Below the pieces are notes generated by a model. That model worked only from the letters and a program-made list of their open reading frames with translations, was not told the DNA's origin and did no database searches. Both the position numbers and the translations under genes were made by a program. A stretch of 64,000 nucleotides of DNA from Shewanella avicenniae (lineage in GTDB: Bacteria > Pseudomonadota > Gammaproteobacteria > Enterobacterales > Shewanellaceae). Below are positions 17,167 through 25,497 of the stretch, piece after piece. The stretch spans positions 1,550,001-1,614,000 of the forward strand of contig NZ_CP071503.1 of the NCBI RefSeq assembly GCF_017354945.1, written 5' to 3'. The stretch's first letter is position 1. Each line of letters begins with the position of its first letter.

Positions 17167-17982
17167 CTACTGGCTTACGCTGACTTCATAGCTAGTAAAC
17201 TTACGAATATTAATCACCCCTGTATCAAACATCAGGTATTGGCCCTTGATGCCTAATAGTGTGCCGCTGACGTCGGCGGCCTTATCAAAGTTGTGTGATT
17301 TTATTTTTGTTGGAAATTCGGAAACTGGATATTGAATGCTAGTTATTTGAGCAGTAAGCGGTTCAATGGCAAATTTGGCATTGCTATCGAGCTCGTTAAT
17401 CCGCTGCTGGATTTGTGGTAACAGCGTATTGGCGAGCGAAGCAAGATCTAAGGCTTCATTGTCGCCTTTAAGCATCGCTTGCCAATTGGTTTTATCGGCA
17501 ATTAGCTCTGCCAGCGTGACTTCAATCAGGCCTGAAAGATAACGTGAGTTTACCTTAAACAATGGCATCCCTTGCGTCGCACCTTGATCTAACCAACGGG
17601 TTGGCAGTTGCGTGTGGCGCGTAATTCCAACTTTAAGGCCTGAGGTGTTGGCCAGATAAACATAATGAGGCACAAAACAGTGGCTCAGCCCCCACTCAGG
17701 TTCGCGACAGGAGCCTTGCTCGAAATGGCAGGTTTCGGGTTTCATCACGCACATGTCACAACTGGCCAATTTCTGCATGCAAACAAAGCAATGGCCTTGG
17801 GCATAACTTTTCTTGGTGCGTTTGCCGCAGTTACAACAAAAGATATTGCCTGTGTGTGTCAACGTGAGCGTCTTGCCAATTAACGGATTAAGGGCGAGCG
17901 TTTGTTGCCCTACACGAAGTTGGTACTGCGCGATGCCGTCATCACCTAGGCTAACCGCCATCTTATTGAGCGTTCCAATCAT
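17167..17982 (-). CDS. DUF2797 family protein with cysteine cluster
   Basis: A 271-residue protein I place in DUF2797. A central region is full of Cys and His: FCCNCGKRTKKS, HCFVCMQKLASCDMC, then ETCHFEQGSC and LSHCFVPH, enough for two or more Zn or Fe-S sites. It is followed by HYVYLANTSGLKVGITRHTQ, which resembles the core of a GIY-YIG fold. It lies downstream of gcvR on the same strand with a ~90-base gap. No function is established; nucleic-acid binding or cleavage is a reasonable guess from the GIY-YIG-like segment, but this is inference. Confidence 0.75.
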   Translation of the reverse strand: MIGTLNKMAVSLGDDGIAQYQLRVGQQTLALNPLIGKTLTLTHTGNIFCCNCGKRTKKSYAQGHCFVCMQKLASCDMCVMKPETCHFEQGSCREPEWGLSHCFVPHYVYLANTSGLKVGITRHTQLPTRWLDQGATQGMPLFKVNSRYLSGLIEVTLAELIADKTNWQAMLKGDNEALDLASLANTLLPQIQQRINELDSNAKFAIEPLTAQITSIQYPVSEFPTKIKSHNFDKAADVSGTLLGIKGQYLMFDTGVINIRKFTSYEVSVSQ

Positions 17983-18071
17983 GATGTTCCCAATGTTTAT
18001 GGTTGAAGCCGCGCAGTTTATCAGGCTTTAAATTGTGTGGTGATGGAAAAAAGCGATTAACTCTGCACAGC

Positions 18072-18575
18072 TTAGCGACTGCGTAATTTATCGATTACCA
18101 CATCGTCACCAATGGCATACAGGGCTTCAGTCAGTTGTTCTTCCTGAATTGTATCGGTCAATTTCAGGCCGATAGTGGCGCGAAACAGCGCAATCCCAGT
18201 GTGGCTGGCACTTTCAAATTTACTGCTGAACTGCTCAATGTTAATGCCTAGGCTACTGGCTTTATTGGAAATTTCGCGTACCAAGCCTGGGCGATCGTAC
18301 GCCACTAAGCTCAGTGTGAGGCGCTTGCCCGGTTTGCTCACAATGCCCGCAGCTGCGCTCGTCAGGGTCATGCCTTCAATTGATTCGAGGGCTTCAATCA
18401 AATCGTCCCAGTGCTGCTCTTCCACATCGAGTAAGACAATGGCTGCAAAAATGCCATCAATATGGCGCAGTTCCGAGTCAAGCCAGTTACCGCCATGATG
18501 ATTGACGGCGTTCGCAATTTGCTCCACTAACCCTTGTCTATCGGGAACCTGTAATGTTATGAGATATCGACTCAT
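18072..18575 (-). CDS. gcvR: Glycine cleavage system regulator GcvR (tandem ACT domains)
   Basis: A protein of about 167 residues with two ACT domains: SRYLITLQVPDRQGLVEQIANAV at the start and LTLSLVAYDRPGLVREISNKAS in the second half. This matches GcvR, the glycine-sensing partner that antagonises GcvA at the gcv operon. The frame extends three codons upstream to a TTG. I prefer the ATG at 18575 because AGGAG lies ten bases before it and only one base before the TTG. The gene is divergent from pstC, and the PHO box begins 37 bases from its start. Other ACT-tandem regulators are possible, but length and order fit GcvR. Confidence 0.82.
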   Translation of the reverse strand: MSRYLITLQVPDRQGLVEQIANAVNHHGGNWLDSELRHIDGIFAAIVLLDVEEQHWDDLIEALESIEGMTLTSAAAGIVSKPGKRLTLSLVAYDRPGLVREISNKASSLGINIEQFSSKFESASHTGIALFRATIGLKLTDTIQEEQLTEALYAIGDDVVIDKLRSR

Positions 18576-18611
18576 TTGTTGCAAACTCCTGTATGCTCAA
18601 AGCGTTAGACG

Positions 18612-18645
18612 CTGTAACATTATTGTCATTTTCGCGTCATATAAT
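18612..18645 (+). promoter_or_regulatory. PHO box and -10 of the pst operon
   Basis: Three heptamers repeat every 11 bases: CTGTAAC (18612), TTGTCAT (18623) and GCGTCAT (18634). The first two form a classical PhoB box with a four-base spacer. Ten bases after it lies a perfect TATAAT at 18640-18645, the usual PHO-box-to-minus-10 spacing with no minus-35 needed. The transcript would start near 18652, about 110 bases before pstC. PhoB activation under phosphate limitation is inferred from the family consensus. Confidence 0.85.
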
Positions 18646-18759
18646 TCTGCCCACTCATATTTTGCTACATGAGTGCAATTTTGTTGGCGACCATTGTTAC
18701 CACAGGCTGGCGACGAACAACAGTGGCAACGTTCACGAGTTTTATAATTGAGGTTTTCA

Positions 18760-21015
18760 ATGGAACGTCAGGTGTCTAAGCCTGCCCCTTTAAAGCATGA
18801 CATTTTACAAGCCAAGCGGGCTAACCGTCGGGCGGTTAAAGATAAACTGACGCAGCTGGGTGTCTCCTTTGGTGGCATCATGGTGTTTGTTGCCTTGCTG
18901 TTGATCTTCTTTTATTTACTTTATGTCATTAAACCGATTTTTGCCTCGGCATCAATAACGCCGCAAGCAAGTATTAGTCTGCCTAACACCTCAAGCAATG
19001 TGCTGATGGTGGGCAGTGACGAGCTGCATCAACAGTTATATCGCGTGACTGATGACGGTGGCGTCGATTTTGTTGATGTGGCCAAACAACAGGTGACTCA
19101 TCAGACGCTTGCCATACCTGCCGGCGTTGCTATTGTGAGCCAAGCGCGCTCGATGCCGAGCCAGCAACTATTTGCTTTCGGGCTCGATAATGGCCAAATG
19201 CTGCTTGGCAATGTCAATTTCAATGTGAGTTACCCCAATAATCAGCGATTGATTACCCCAAATATTCGCTATCCATTGGGTGTGCCATTGCTGACGATTG
19301 CTGACGATAAGCAGCCGTTAAAGCAGTTGGCCTTTGCCTACAGTCAGAAAAAACTCAGCTTTATCTATCTTGATAACAGTCAGCATTGGCAGCTACTGCG
19401 CATGGACGGTGAGGAAAATCTACTCACCGAAGAGATTGATTGGCAATCTGAAAAATCGGTGTTGCCGGATGCGCCAATTCATGTAGCGCAGCAGAAAATC
19501 ACCCCAGATCACCAACAAGCAATTTTGCTGACGACCAATAAAGCTTTCATTTACGATATTCGTAACCCGAACAGCGTCAGCTTGTTACAGGTGCTAAACC
19601 TTGAGCGCGCTCGCGCTAAGGTGACCGATTTTGAGTTACTTGCTGGGGCGAGTTCATTGCTTATCAGCTATTCCGATGGCGTAGTCGCGCAATATTTTCA
19701 GGTAAATCAAGATGGTGGCCGCAGCTATCAATTTGTGCGTGAGTTTGCTGAACTCGGTAATATTCAGCAGTTGGCCAGCGAATTTTATCGCCGTAGTTTT
19801 GCTACTGTGGCGCAAGATGGCACCTTAAAACTGCTGTATACCACCAGTGAACGTGAATTACTCGCCGAGAAATTGCCATTGCAACATTCCCGTGCGTTGG
19901 CATTTAGCCCGCGCGCTGATGCGTTAATTGCTGAAACTGCAGATAGTCTGCAATTGTTTAGCGTCAGTAATGCGCATCCAGAAGTGTCGTGGAGCGCGAT
20001 TTGGCAACAAGTTTGGTATGAAGGCTATCCTGAGCCGCAATATGTGTGGCAATCAACCTCTGGCTCCGATGATTTTGAAGCCAAGCTTAGTCTGACGCCG
20101 TTGGCATTTGGTACCTTAAAGGCGGCCTTTTACGCCATGTTGTTTGCCACGCCGATTGCGTTAGCTGGGGCAATCTATACCGCCTACTTTATGTCACCTC
20201 AAGTGCGTTCGGTGGTGAAACCTACCATTGAAATTATGGAAGCCTTGCCAACCGTGATATTGGGTTTCCTCGCCGGCTTATGGTTAGCGCCGCTGGTGGA
20301 GTCGCATCTGCCCGGCTTGTTATTGCTGCTAATTCTCGAACCTATCGCCATATTGCTGGTGGCCTTTGGCTGGGCAAAGTCTCCGGCCGTTATTAAGCAG
20401 TGGTTGCCTGAAACCTATCAAGAATTAATGTTAATTCCGGTCGTATGTTTTGTGGCATGGCTGAGTTTTAGCTTGAGTCCGCTGGTGGAATTGTGGCTAT
20501 TTCATGGTGACAGCCGTCTGTTTATCACCAACACCTTGGGCTTGAGCTTTGATCAACGTAATGCGTTGGTTGTGGGCATCGCCATGGGCTTTGCGGTGAT
20601 CCCAACCATTTTCTCGATTGCCGAAGACGCCATTTTCTCGGTGCCACGCCACCTTTCTAATGGCAGCTTGGCCTTGGGGGCAACCCCGTGGCAAACACTG
20701 ACGCGCGTGGTACTGCTTACCGCCAGTCCGGGGATTTTCTCCGCCGTCATGATGGGGCTTGGCCGCGCAGTGGGTGAAACCATGATTGTGCTGATGGCCA
20801 CAGGTAACACTGCCATTATGGATTGGAGTATTTTTCAAGGGATGCGCACGCTCGCGGCCAATATCGCGGTCGAAATGCCGGAATCTGCGATTGGCAGTTC
20901 CCATTATCGGGTATTGTTCTTAGCGGCTTTCGTATTGTTTTTATTTACTTTTGTGTTTAATACCATCGCAGAAGTGGTGCGGCAGCGCCTGCGCGAACGT
21001 TACAGTTCGCTGTAA
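18760..21015 (+). CDS. pstC: Phosphate ABC transporter permease PstC (long form)
   Basis: An inner-membrane permease of about 751 residues for high-affinity phosphate uptake, more than twice the length of E. coli PstC (319). One membrane helix near residues 35-57 is followed by a ~380-residue periplasmic region rich in beta strands. The conserved permease domain comes next, from about residue 446 (LAFGTLKAAFYAMLFATPIALAGAIYTAYF). It includes the ABC-contact loop LSNGSLALGATPWQTLTRVVL. The frame opens at a TTG at 18748, but that TTGAGG is better read as the ribosome-binding site of the ATG at 18760. It is the first gene of the pst operon; no pstS is in the window. Confidence 0.93.
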   Translation: MERQVSKPAPLKHDILQAKRANRRAVKDKLTQLGVSFGGIMVFVALLLIFFYLLYVIKPIFASASITPQASISLPNTSSNVLMVGSDELHQQLYRVTDDGGVDFVDVAKQQVTHQTLAIPAGVAIVSQARSMPSQQLFAFGLDNGQMLLGNVNFNVSYPNNQRLITPNIRYPLGVPLLTIADDKQPLKQLAFAYSQKKLSFIYLDNSQHWQLLRMDGEENLLTEEIDWQSEKSVLPDAPIHVAQQKITPDHQQAILLTTNKAFIYDIRNPNSVSLLQVLNLERARAKVTDFELLAGASSLLISYSDGVVAQYFQVNQDGGRSYQFVREFAELGNIQQLASEFYRRSFATVAQDGTLKLLYTTSERELLAEKLPLQHSRALAFSPRADALIAETADSLQLFSVSNAHPEVSWSAIWQQVWYEGYPEPQYVWQSTSGSDDFEAKLSLTPLAFGTLKAAFYAMLFATPIALAGAIYTAYFMSPQVRSVVKPTIEIMEALPTVILGFLAGLWLAPLVESHLPGLLLLLILEPIAILLVAFGWAKSPAVIKQWLPETYQELMLIPVVCFVAWLSFSLSPLVELWLFHGDSRLFITNTLGLSFDQRNALVVGIAMGFAVIPTIFSIAEDAIFSVPRHLSNGSLALGATPWQTLTRVVLLTASPGIFSAVMMGLGRAVGETMIVLMATGNTAIMDWSIFQGMRTLAANIAVEMPESAIGSSHYRVLFLAAFVLFLFTFVFNTIAEVVRQRLRERYSSL

Positions 21016-21067
21016 GCAACTAGGCAGAAATGGTTAAGCAAATGTTCGAATTTAGGAAGCAAGATTA

Positions 21068-22720
21068 ATGGGCAGATGGTTTAAATCTGGATCGCCTTGG
21101 ATCTGGATGACAGGCTCCGCCGTCAGTGTCAGCTTAATTGCGGTGCTGGGATTACTGTTGCTCATTGCCTGGCGCGGGTTGAGTTATTTCTGGCCTGCCA
21201 CCATTTACCAATGGCAAATGCAAGGTGATGACGGTACTCGTTTTACACTCATTGGCGAAATCCATGATCGCGAGCAGGTGCCTCTTGAGCGTTTAAAAGC
21301 TGCTGGGTACCAGTTCGCGGCGGATACGCCGGAGTTTGTTGAACGCCAATTGATAAAAACCGGTAACCGAGAATTTGTCAGCCTGGATTTTCGTTGGATT
21401 CTCGCAACCGACATCATCAGCCGTTCTGTGCCGGAAGATGTTGTGGTATTTGAGCGCAGCCGCAACGGCAATTTTTACGGTACGCCAGTAAAAGTGCTGG
21501 AAAACGGTACAGAGATCGCCAGTGGCGATGTCGCAGAGGCGCTGCAACAACATATTGCTCGCGCTGTTGCGCTTAACGAACAAGCCGTCGAACTGCAAAA
21601 GCGTGATATCGGCGCAATCAACCACCAGATGGAACGCTTGCGGCTAACATCGCGTAAATATGAGTTAAAGGGTGAGTTGACCGAAGCACGTAAAGCCGAA
21701 ATCGCGGCTGAGCAGCAAACATTGCAACAAGCCTATCAAGTACTAGAAAACAAACTGTTTGCCTTGCGCGCCGATGCAGCAAGGGATGCGGTGGTGGTGC
21801 GTGATATGCGTGGCCAAGAGGTCACCTTAACGCTCGATACTGTGTTGGAAGCAACTTACGTCAATCGCTTAAGCGTGCCACAAAAATTAGCCAGTTGGTT
21901 TAGTCGGGTGGGGCATTTCGTCAGTGATGAGCCGCGCGAAGCCAACACCGAAGGCGGTGTTTTTCCAGCGATCTTCGGTACGGTATTTATGGTGTTGCTG
22001 ATGTCCGTTATCGTGACGCCTTTTGGGGTGATAGCGGCGGTATATCTACACGAATATGCGCACAAAGGCTGGTTGACGCGGGTGGTGCGGATTGCAGTGA
22101 TTAACCTTGCAGGGGTGCCATCGATTGTTTACGGCGTGTTTGGTCTGGGCTTTTTTGTGTACATGCTTGGTGGCTCCATTGACCGACTGTTTTTCCCAGA
22201 GGCTTTGCCGTCACCAACCTTTGGTTCGCCCGGGATGTTGTGGTCAGCGCTGACATTAGCGATTTTGACCTTGCCGGTGGTGATTGTATCGACCGAAGAA
22301 GGCTTGAGCCGTATTCCGGCCTCAGTCAGACAAGGCAGTTTGGCCTTGGGCGCAACCAAAGCCGAAACCCTGTATCGCATTGTATTGCCTATGGCCAGCC
22401 CAGCAATTATGACTGGCTTGATTTTGGCCGTGGCCCGCGCTGCGGGTGAAGTGGCACCCTTGATGTTGGTGGGTGTGGTAAAACTGGCGCCCAATTTGCC
22501 GCTGGATCTAAACTTTCCTTATGTGCATTTGGAAAGAAAATTCATGCATTTAGGATTTCATATTTACGATGTGGGCTTTCAAAGCCCTAACGTAGAAGCT
22601 GCACGGCCGTTGGTTTATGCCACCTCATTTTTACTGGTTACAGTGATAGTGAGCTTGAACCTGACCGCCATTAGTGTGCGTAACCATTTACGCGAAAAAT
22701 ATCGCTCGTTAGAAAACTGA
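21068..22720 (+). CDS. pstA: Phosphate ABC transporter permease PstA (long form)
   Basis: A 550-residue permease partner of PstC, against 296 residues in E. coli. After a first membrane helix (~15-38) comes a ~240-residue periplasmic insert. It contains a probable coiled coil (around residues 170-235, with RKAEIAAEQQTLQQAYQVLE). Then follows the usual five-helix permease core from GGVFPAIFGTVFMVLLMSVI, with the EAA-like loop SVRQGSLALGATKAETLYRI. It is spaced 52 bases from pstC with GGAAG upstream and belongs to the same operon. Confidence 0.93.
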   Translation: MGRWFKSGSPWIWMTGSAVSVSLIAVLGLLLLIAWRGLSYFWPATIYQWQMQGDDGTRFTLIGEIHDREQVPLERLKAAGYQFAADTPEFVERQLIKTGNREFVSLDFRWILATDIISRSVPEDVVVFERSRNGNFYGTPVKVLENGTEIASGDVAEALQQHIARAVALNEQAVELQKRDIGAINHQMERLRLTSRKYELKGELTEARKAEIAAEQQTLQQAYQVLENKLFALRADAARDAVVVRDMRGQEVTLTLDTVLEATYVNRLSVPQKLASWFSRVGHFVSDEPREANTEGGVFPAIFGTVFMVLLMSVIVTPFGVIAAVYLHEYAHKGWLTRVVRIAVINLAGVPSIVYGVFGLGFFVYMLGGSIDRLFFPEALPSPTFGSPGMLWSALTLAILTLPVVIVSTEEGLSRIPASVRQGSLALGATKAETLYRIVLPMASPAIMTGLILAVARAAGEVAPLMLVGVVKLAPNLPLDLNFPYVHLERKFMHLGFHIYDVGFQSPNVEAARPLVYATSFLLVTVIVSLNLTAISVRNHLREKYRSLEN

Positions 22721-22756
22721 TTGGCGTGAGCCAACTGGATAGGACTAGAACCGCTT

Positions 22757-23575
22757 ATGATCTCATTTGATTCCGCATTGACCCAGAATGGCAAAGTGGA
22801 TCTACGCAACCTTGCGCCGGAACAAACGGCGTTAGAGATCAACGGCCTGAATTTGCACTACGGTGACAAACAGGCGTTGTTTGATGTGTCGATGAAAATT
22901 CCACGCAAACAGGTTACTGCATTTATCGGCCCGAGTGGTTGTGGTAAATCGACGCTGCTGCGTTGTATTAACCGCATGAATGACCTCGTTGACGACTGCA
23001 AAATCTCCGGTGAAGTTCTGTTGAACGGGCATAACATTTACGACAAAAAAGTCGACGTGGCGAAACTGCGTCGCAATGTCGGCATGGTTTTTCAGCGGCC
23101 AAATCCGTTCCCAAAATCTATCTATGAGAACGTTGTCTATGGGCTGCGGTTGCAAGGGATTAACAATCGTCGTGAACTTGATGAGGCGTGTGAGCGCTCA
23201 TTGCGTGGTGCGGCGATTTGGGATGAAGTGAAGGATCGTCTGCACGATAACGCCTTTGGTTTGTCGGGTGGTCAGCAACAGCGTTTGGTGATTGCCCGTG
23301 CGATTGCGATTGAGCCTGAAGTGTTGCTGTTGGATGAACCTACCTCAGCACTGGACCCTATCTCTACCTTGACCATTGAAGAGCTGATCACTGAGCTGAA
23401 ATCACGCTATACCGTGGTGATTGTTACCCACAACATGCAACAGGCGGCGCGGGTATCGGATCAAACAGCCTTTATGTATCTCGGTGAGCTAATTGAGTAC
23501 GGCGATACCAATACGATTTTCACTACCCCGAAACAAGCAAAAACCGAAGACTATATTACTGGCCGCTACGGTTAA
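22757..23575 (+). CDS. pstB: Phosphate ABC transporter ATP-binding protein PstB
   Basis: A 272-residue ABC ATPase that drives PstCA. Walker A is GPSGCGKS, the Q-loop region reads [19 protein letters not shown] (a PstB hallmark), the signature is LSGGQQQR, Walker B is [11 protein letters not shown] and the switch histidine is in [11 protein letters not shown] ~25-residue N-terminal extension precedes the ABC core. The gene is 36 bases after pstA and 31 before phoU. Confidence 0.97.
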   Translation: MISFDSALTQNGKVDLRNLAPEQTALEINGLNLHYGDKQALFDVSMKIPRKQVTAFIGPSGCGKSTLLRCINRMNDLVDDCKISGEVLLNGHNIYDKKVDVAKLRRNVGMVFQRPNPFPKSIYENVVYGLRLQGINNRRELDEACERSLRGAAIWDEVKDRLHDNAFGLSGGQQQRLVIARAIAIEPEVLLLDEPTSALDPISTLTIEELITELKSRYTVVIVTHNMQQAARVSDQTAFMYLGELIEYGDTNTIFTTPKQAKTEDYITGRYG

Positions 23576-23606
23576 CTAGTGATGGCAATGGCAGAGGAAT
23601 AACCCT

Positions 23607-24308
23607 ATGGATAACAAACAACTTACTCGTCATATCTCCGGCCAGTTTAATGCTGAGCTGGAAGCCATTCGCAACAAAGTATTGGCTATGGGCGGATTGG
23701 TGGAGCAGCAACTGGAGCAGGCGCTTGATGCGCTGGGTACCTTAGACGTTGAATTAGCGCAAAAGGTGATTGAGGGCGATCATCGCGTTAATGGCATGGA
23801 GGTGGACATCGATGAAGAGTGCACTCGCATCATCGCCAAACGTCAGCCTGCTGCGAGCGACCTAAGACTGGTGATTGCGATTTCTAAAACGATTGCGGAC
23901 CTTGAACGCATCGGAGACGCTTGTGTCCGTATCGCCAAAGCTGCGATGGAAAAACGCAGCAATAATCAGCAGCCGTTATTGGTGAGCATTGAAAGTATGG
24001 GGCGCCACGCCACGCGGTTACTGCATTCGACCTTGGATGCCTTAGCCCGTATGGATGTGGAATCCGCGATTGAACTGCACAAAGAAGATGCCAAACTCGA
24101 TAAAGAGTATGAAGGCATTATTCGCCAGCTAATGACTTATATGATGGAAGATCCGCGGTCAATTCCAGGCATTTTAGATGTGTTGTGGGCTGCGCGCGCG
24201 GTAGAACGCGTTGGTGACCGTTGTAAGAACATCTGTGAATATGTCATCTATTACGTAAAAGGGCGCGATGTGCGTCATGTCTCTTATGAAGAGATGGAAA
24301 AAGACTGA
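23607..24308 (+). CDS. phoU: Phosphate signalling regulator PhoU
   Basis: A 233-residue all-helical PhoU with its two tandem three-helix bundles. Each bundle ends in the metal-binding pattern: [18 protein letters not shown] and [19 protein letters not shown]. PhoU signals phosphate sufficiency from the Pst transporter to the PhoR/PhoB pair and damps Pst activity. As last gene of pstCAB-phoU it sits directly before a terminator. phoB and phoR are not in the window. Confidence 0.97.
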   Translation: MDNKQLTRHISGQFNAELEAIRNKVLAMGGLVEQQLEQALDALGTLDVELAQKVIEGDHRVNGMEVDIDEECTRIIAKRQPAASDLRLVIAISKTIADLERIGDACVRIAKAAMEKRSNNQQPLLVSIESMGRHATRLLHSTLDALARMDVESAIELHKEDAKLDKEYEGIIRQLMTYMMEDPRSIPGILDVLWAARAVERVGDRCKNICEYVIYYVKGRDVRHVSYEEMEKD

Positions 24309-24335
24309 TGTTCAGCAGCAATCGCTGAGTCCATT

Positions 24336-24364
24336 AACGCCGCGAAATGACGCGGCGTTGTTAT
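24336..24364 (+). terminator. Terminator of the pst-phoU operon
   Basis: A perfect nine-base GC-rich stem AACGCCGCG / CGCGGCGTT with loop AAATGA is followed by a short T-rich tail, 28 bases after the phoU stop codon. Confidence 0.8.
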
Positions 24365-24453
24365 TTGCGCTGCCATAAAAGCGTGATCCTAATGAGTAAT
24401 ACTGGTGCTAAGATATCTGGCTGCGATTTCTCGCATACTATTTTGAGGTTTTC

Positions 24454-25050
24454 ATGAAGCGTACGCTTATCCGCGGGTTACTGAACGTATTGCCGATGGC
24501 GCTTAGCCTGTGGTTATTTTGGAGTCTGTTTGAGTCCCTAGATGAGCTGGGTAACTTGATTTTGTCGGTGATTGACCGCCAAAGCGCATTTACCGGTGCT
24601 GGCTTTTTGCTGGTGGTGATCTTGGTGTTTATGGCGGGCTTATTGTTCTCGGTTAGCCCTGTTGTGTGGTTGTGGAACTGGATCGAGCGGCAGTTAATGC
24701 GCTTTCCGCTGTTTAAATCTGTCTACGGCAGTATTCGCGATATCGCTTCCTTGATGAATCGTGATCCGAGTAAACCAAAAAATCAGCAAACGGTATTAGT
24801 GAAACAAGCCAATGGCGGTTATGTGGTAGGGTTTATTATGACTGACACTGCGCCACAACCCTTGCTTGATGCATTACCCGAAGGTGAATGGGTGCCAGTA
24901 CTGTTTCAACTTTCTTATCAAATGGCGGGGATTACCAGTTTGGTCAAACGAGAAGATTTGATCATGGTGGATTGGTCGTTTGAAGAGGCGATGCGATTTA
25001 ACCTTACTGCCGGGATTTCTAAGCCTGCGCCAGAGCAAACGCCTCGCTAA
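24454..25050 (+). CDS. DUF502 family membrane protein
   Basis: A 198-residue protein of the DUF502 family. It has two membrane segments, at residues ~9-28 (LLNVLPMALSLWLFWSLF) and ~48-72, followed by the family core FPLFKSVYGSIRDIASLM and a soluble part with GYVVGFIMTD and VPVLFQLSYQMAGITSLVKRED. TTGAGG lies seven bases before the ATG. It is monocistronic, between the pst terminator and a long non-coding gap. Function is unknown for the family. Confidence 0.88.
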   Translation: MKRTLIRGLLNVLPMALSLWLFWSLFESLDELGNLILSVIDRQSAFTGAGFLLVVILVFMAGLLFSVSPVVWLWNWIERQLMRFPLFKSVYGSIRDIASLMNRDPSKPKNQQTVLVKQANGGYVVGFIMTDTAPQPLLDALPEGEWVPVLFQLSYQMAGITSLVKREDLIMVDWSFEEAMRFNLTAGISKPAPEQTPR

Positions 25051-25497
25051 GCCAATGACCTAAAGCGAGCTTTGGTCAAACGCTTATCACTCAACCAAAG
25101 CTGAGCCTGGCGTCAAAAATTTATACATGTTTTTAACTGGTTAGTTGATGCTCAGACAGCCGCATTTTTGACCAATATTGGTTTTTTGTGGTTTAACTCC
25201 CCCAATTGGCTCTAAAACCTGTATAATCGCCAAGTATTATTTTAAAAAAGCGTGCAATACCAATCGAGAGTCAACACATTTGTCCTTGGCTCTCAATCGC
25301 CAACCTTTTCCACGTTGGCAGGTTTTCTTATCACTAGAACGTCTTGTTCTACCTCAAGAAAGCCGAAATATCGCGGTTGCACATAAAACAATTAACCCAA
25401 AAGGCAGAAAGTTGGTCGCTTCGCTTTCAAGCTAACATTCGCTAAATCAGGCGTGTTTGACTCGAAATAGGCGATCTTTCAACTAATGGGAGTATTC
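25051..25497 (+). other. Long intergenic region upstream of the BCCT transporter
   Basis: About 450 bases without a credible gene. I see a nine-base inverted repeat AGCTTTGGT / ACCAAAGCT (25068-25076, 25094-25102) just after the DUF502 gene. There is a perfect TATAAT at 25222-25227 without a clear minus-35, and a small hairpin GCCAAC / GTTGGC at 25299-25319. The region probably holds the regulated promoter and a leader of ~260 bases for the transporter gene. An 85-codon open frame at 25178-25435 lacks a ribosome-binding site and any family resemblance. Confidence 0.4.

Noticed and set aside
25178..25435. 85-codon open frame in the gap before the BCCT transporter
   Set aside because: No ribosome-binding site, no domain or membrane pattern, and it would cover the probable promoter.
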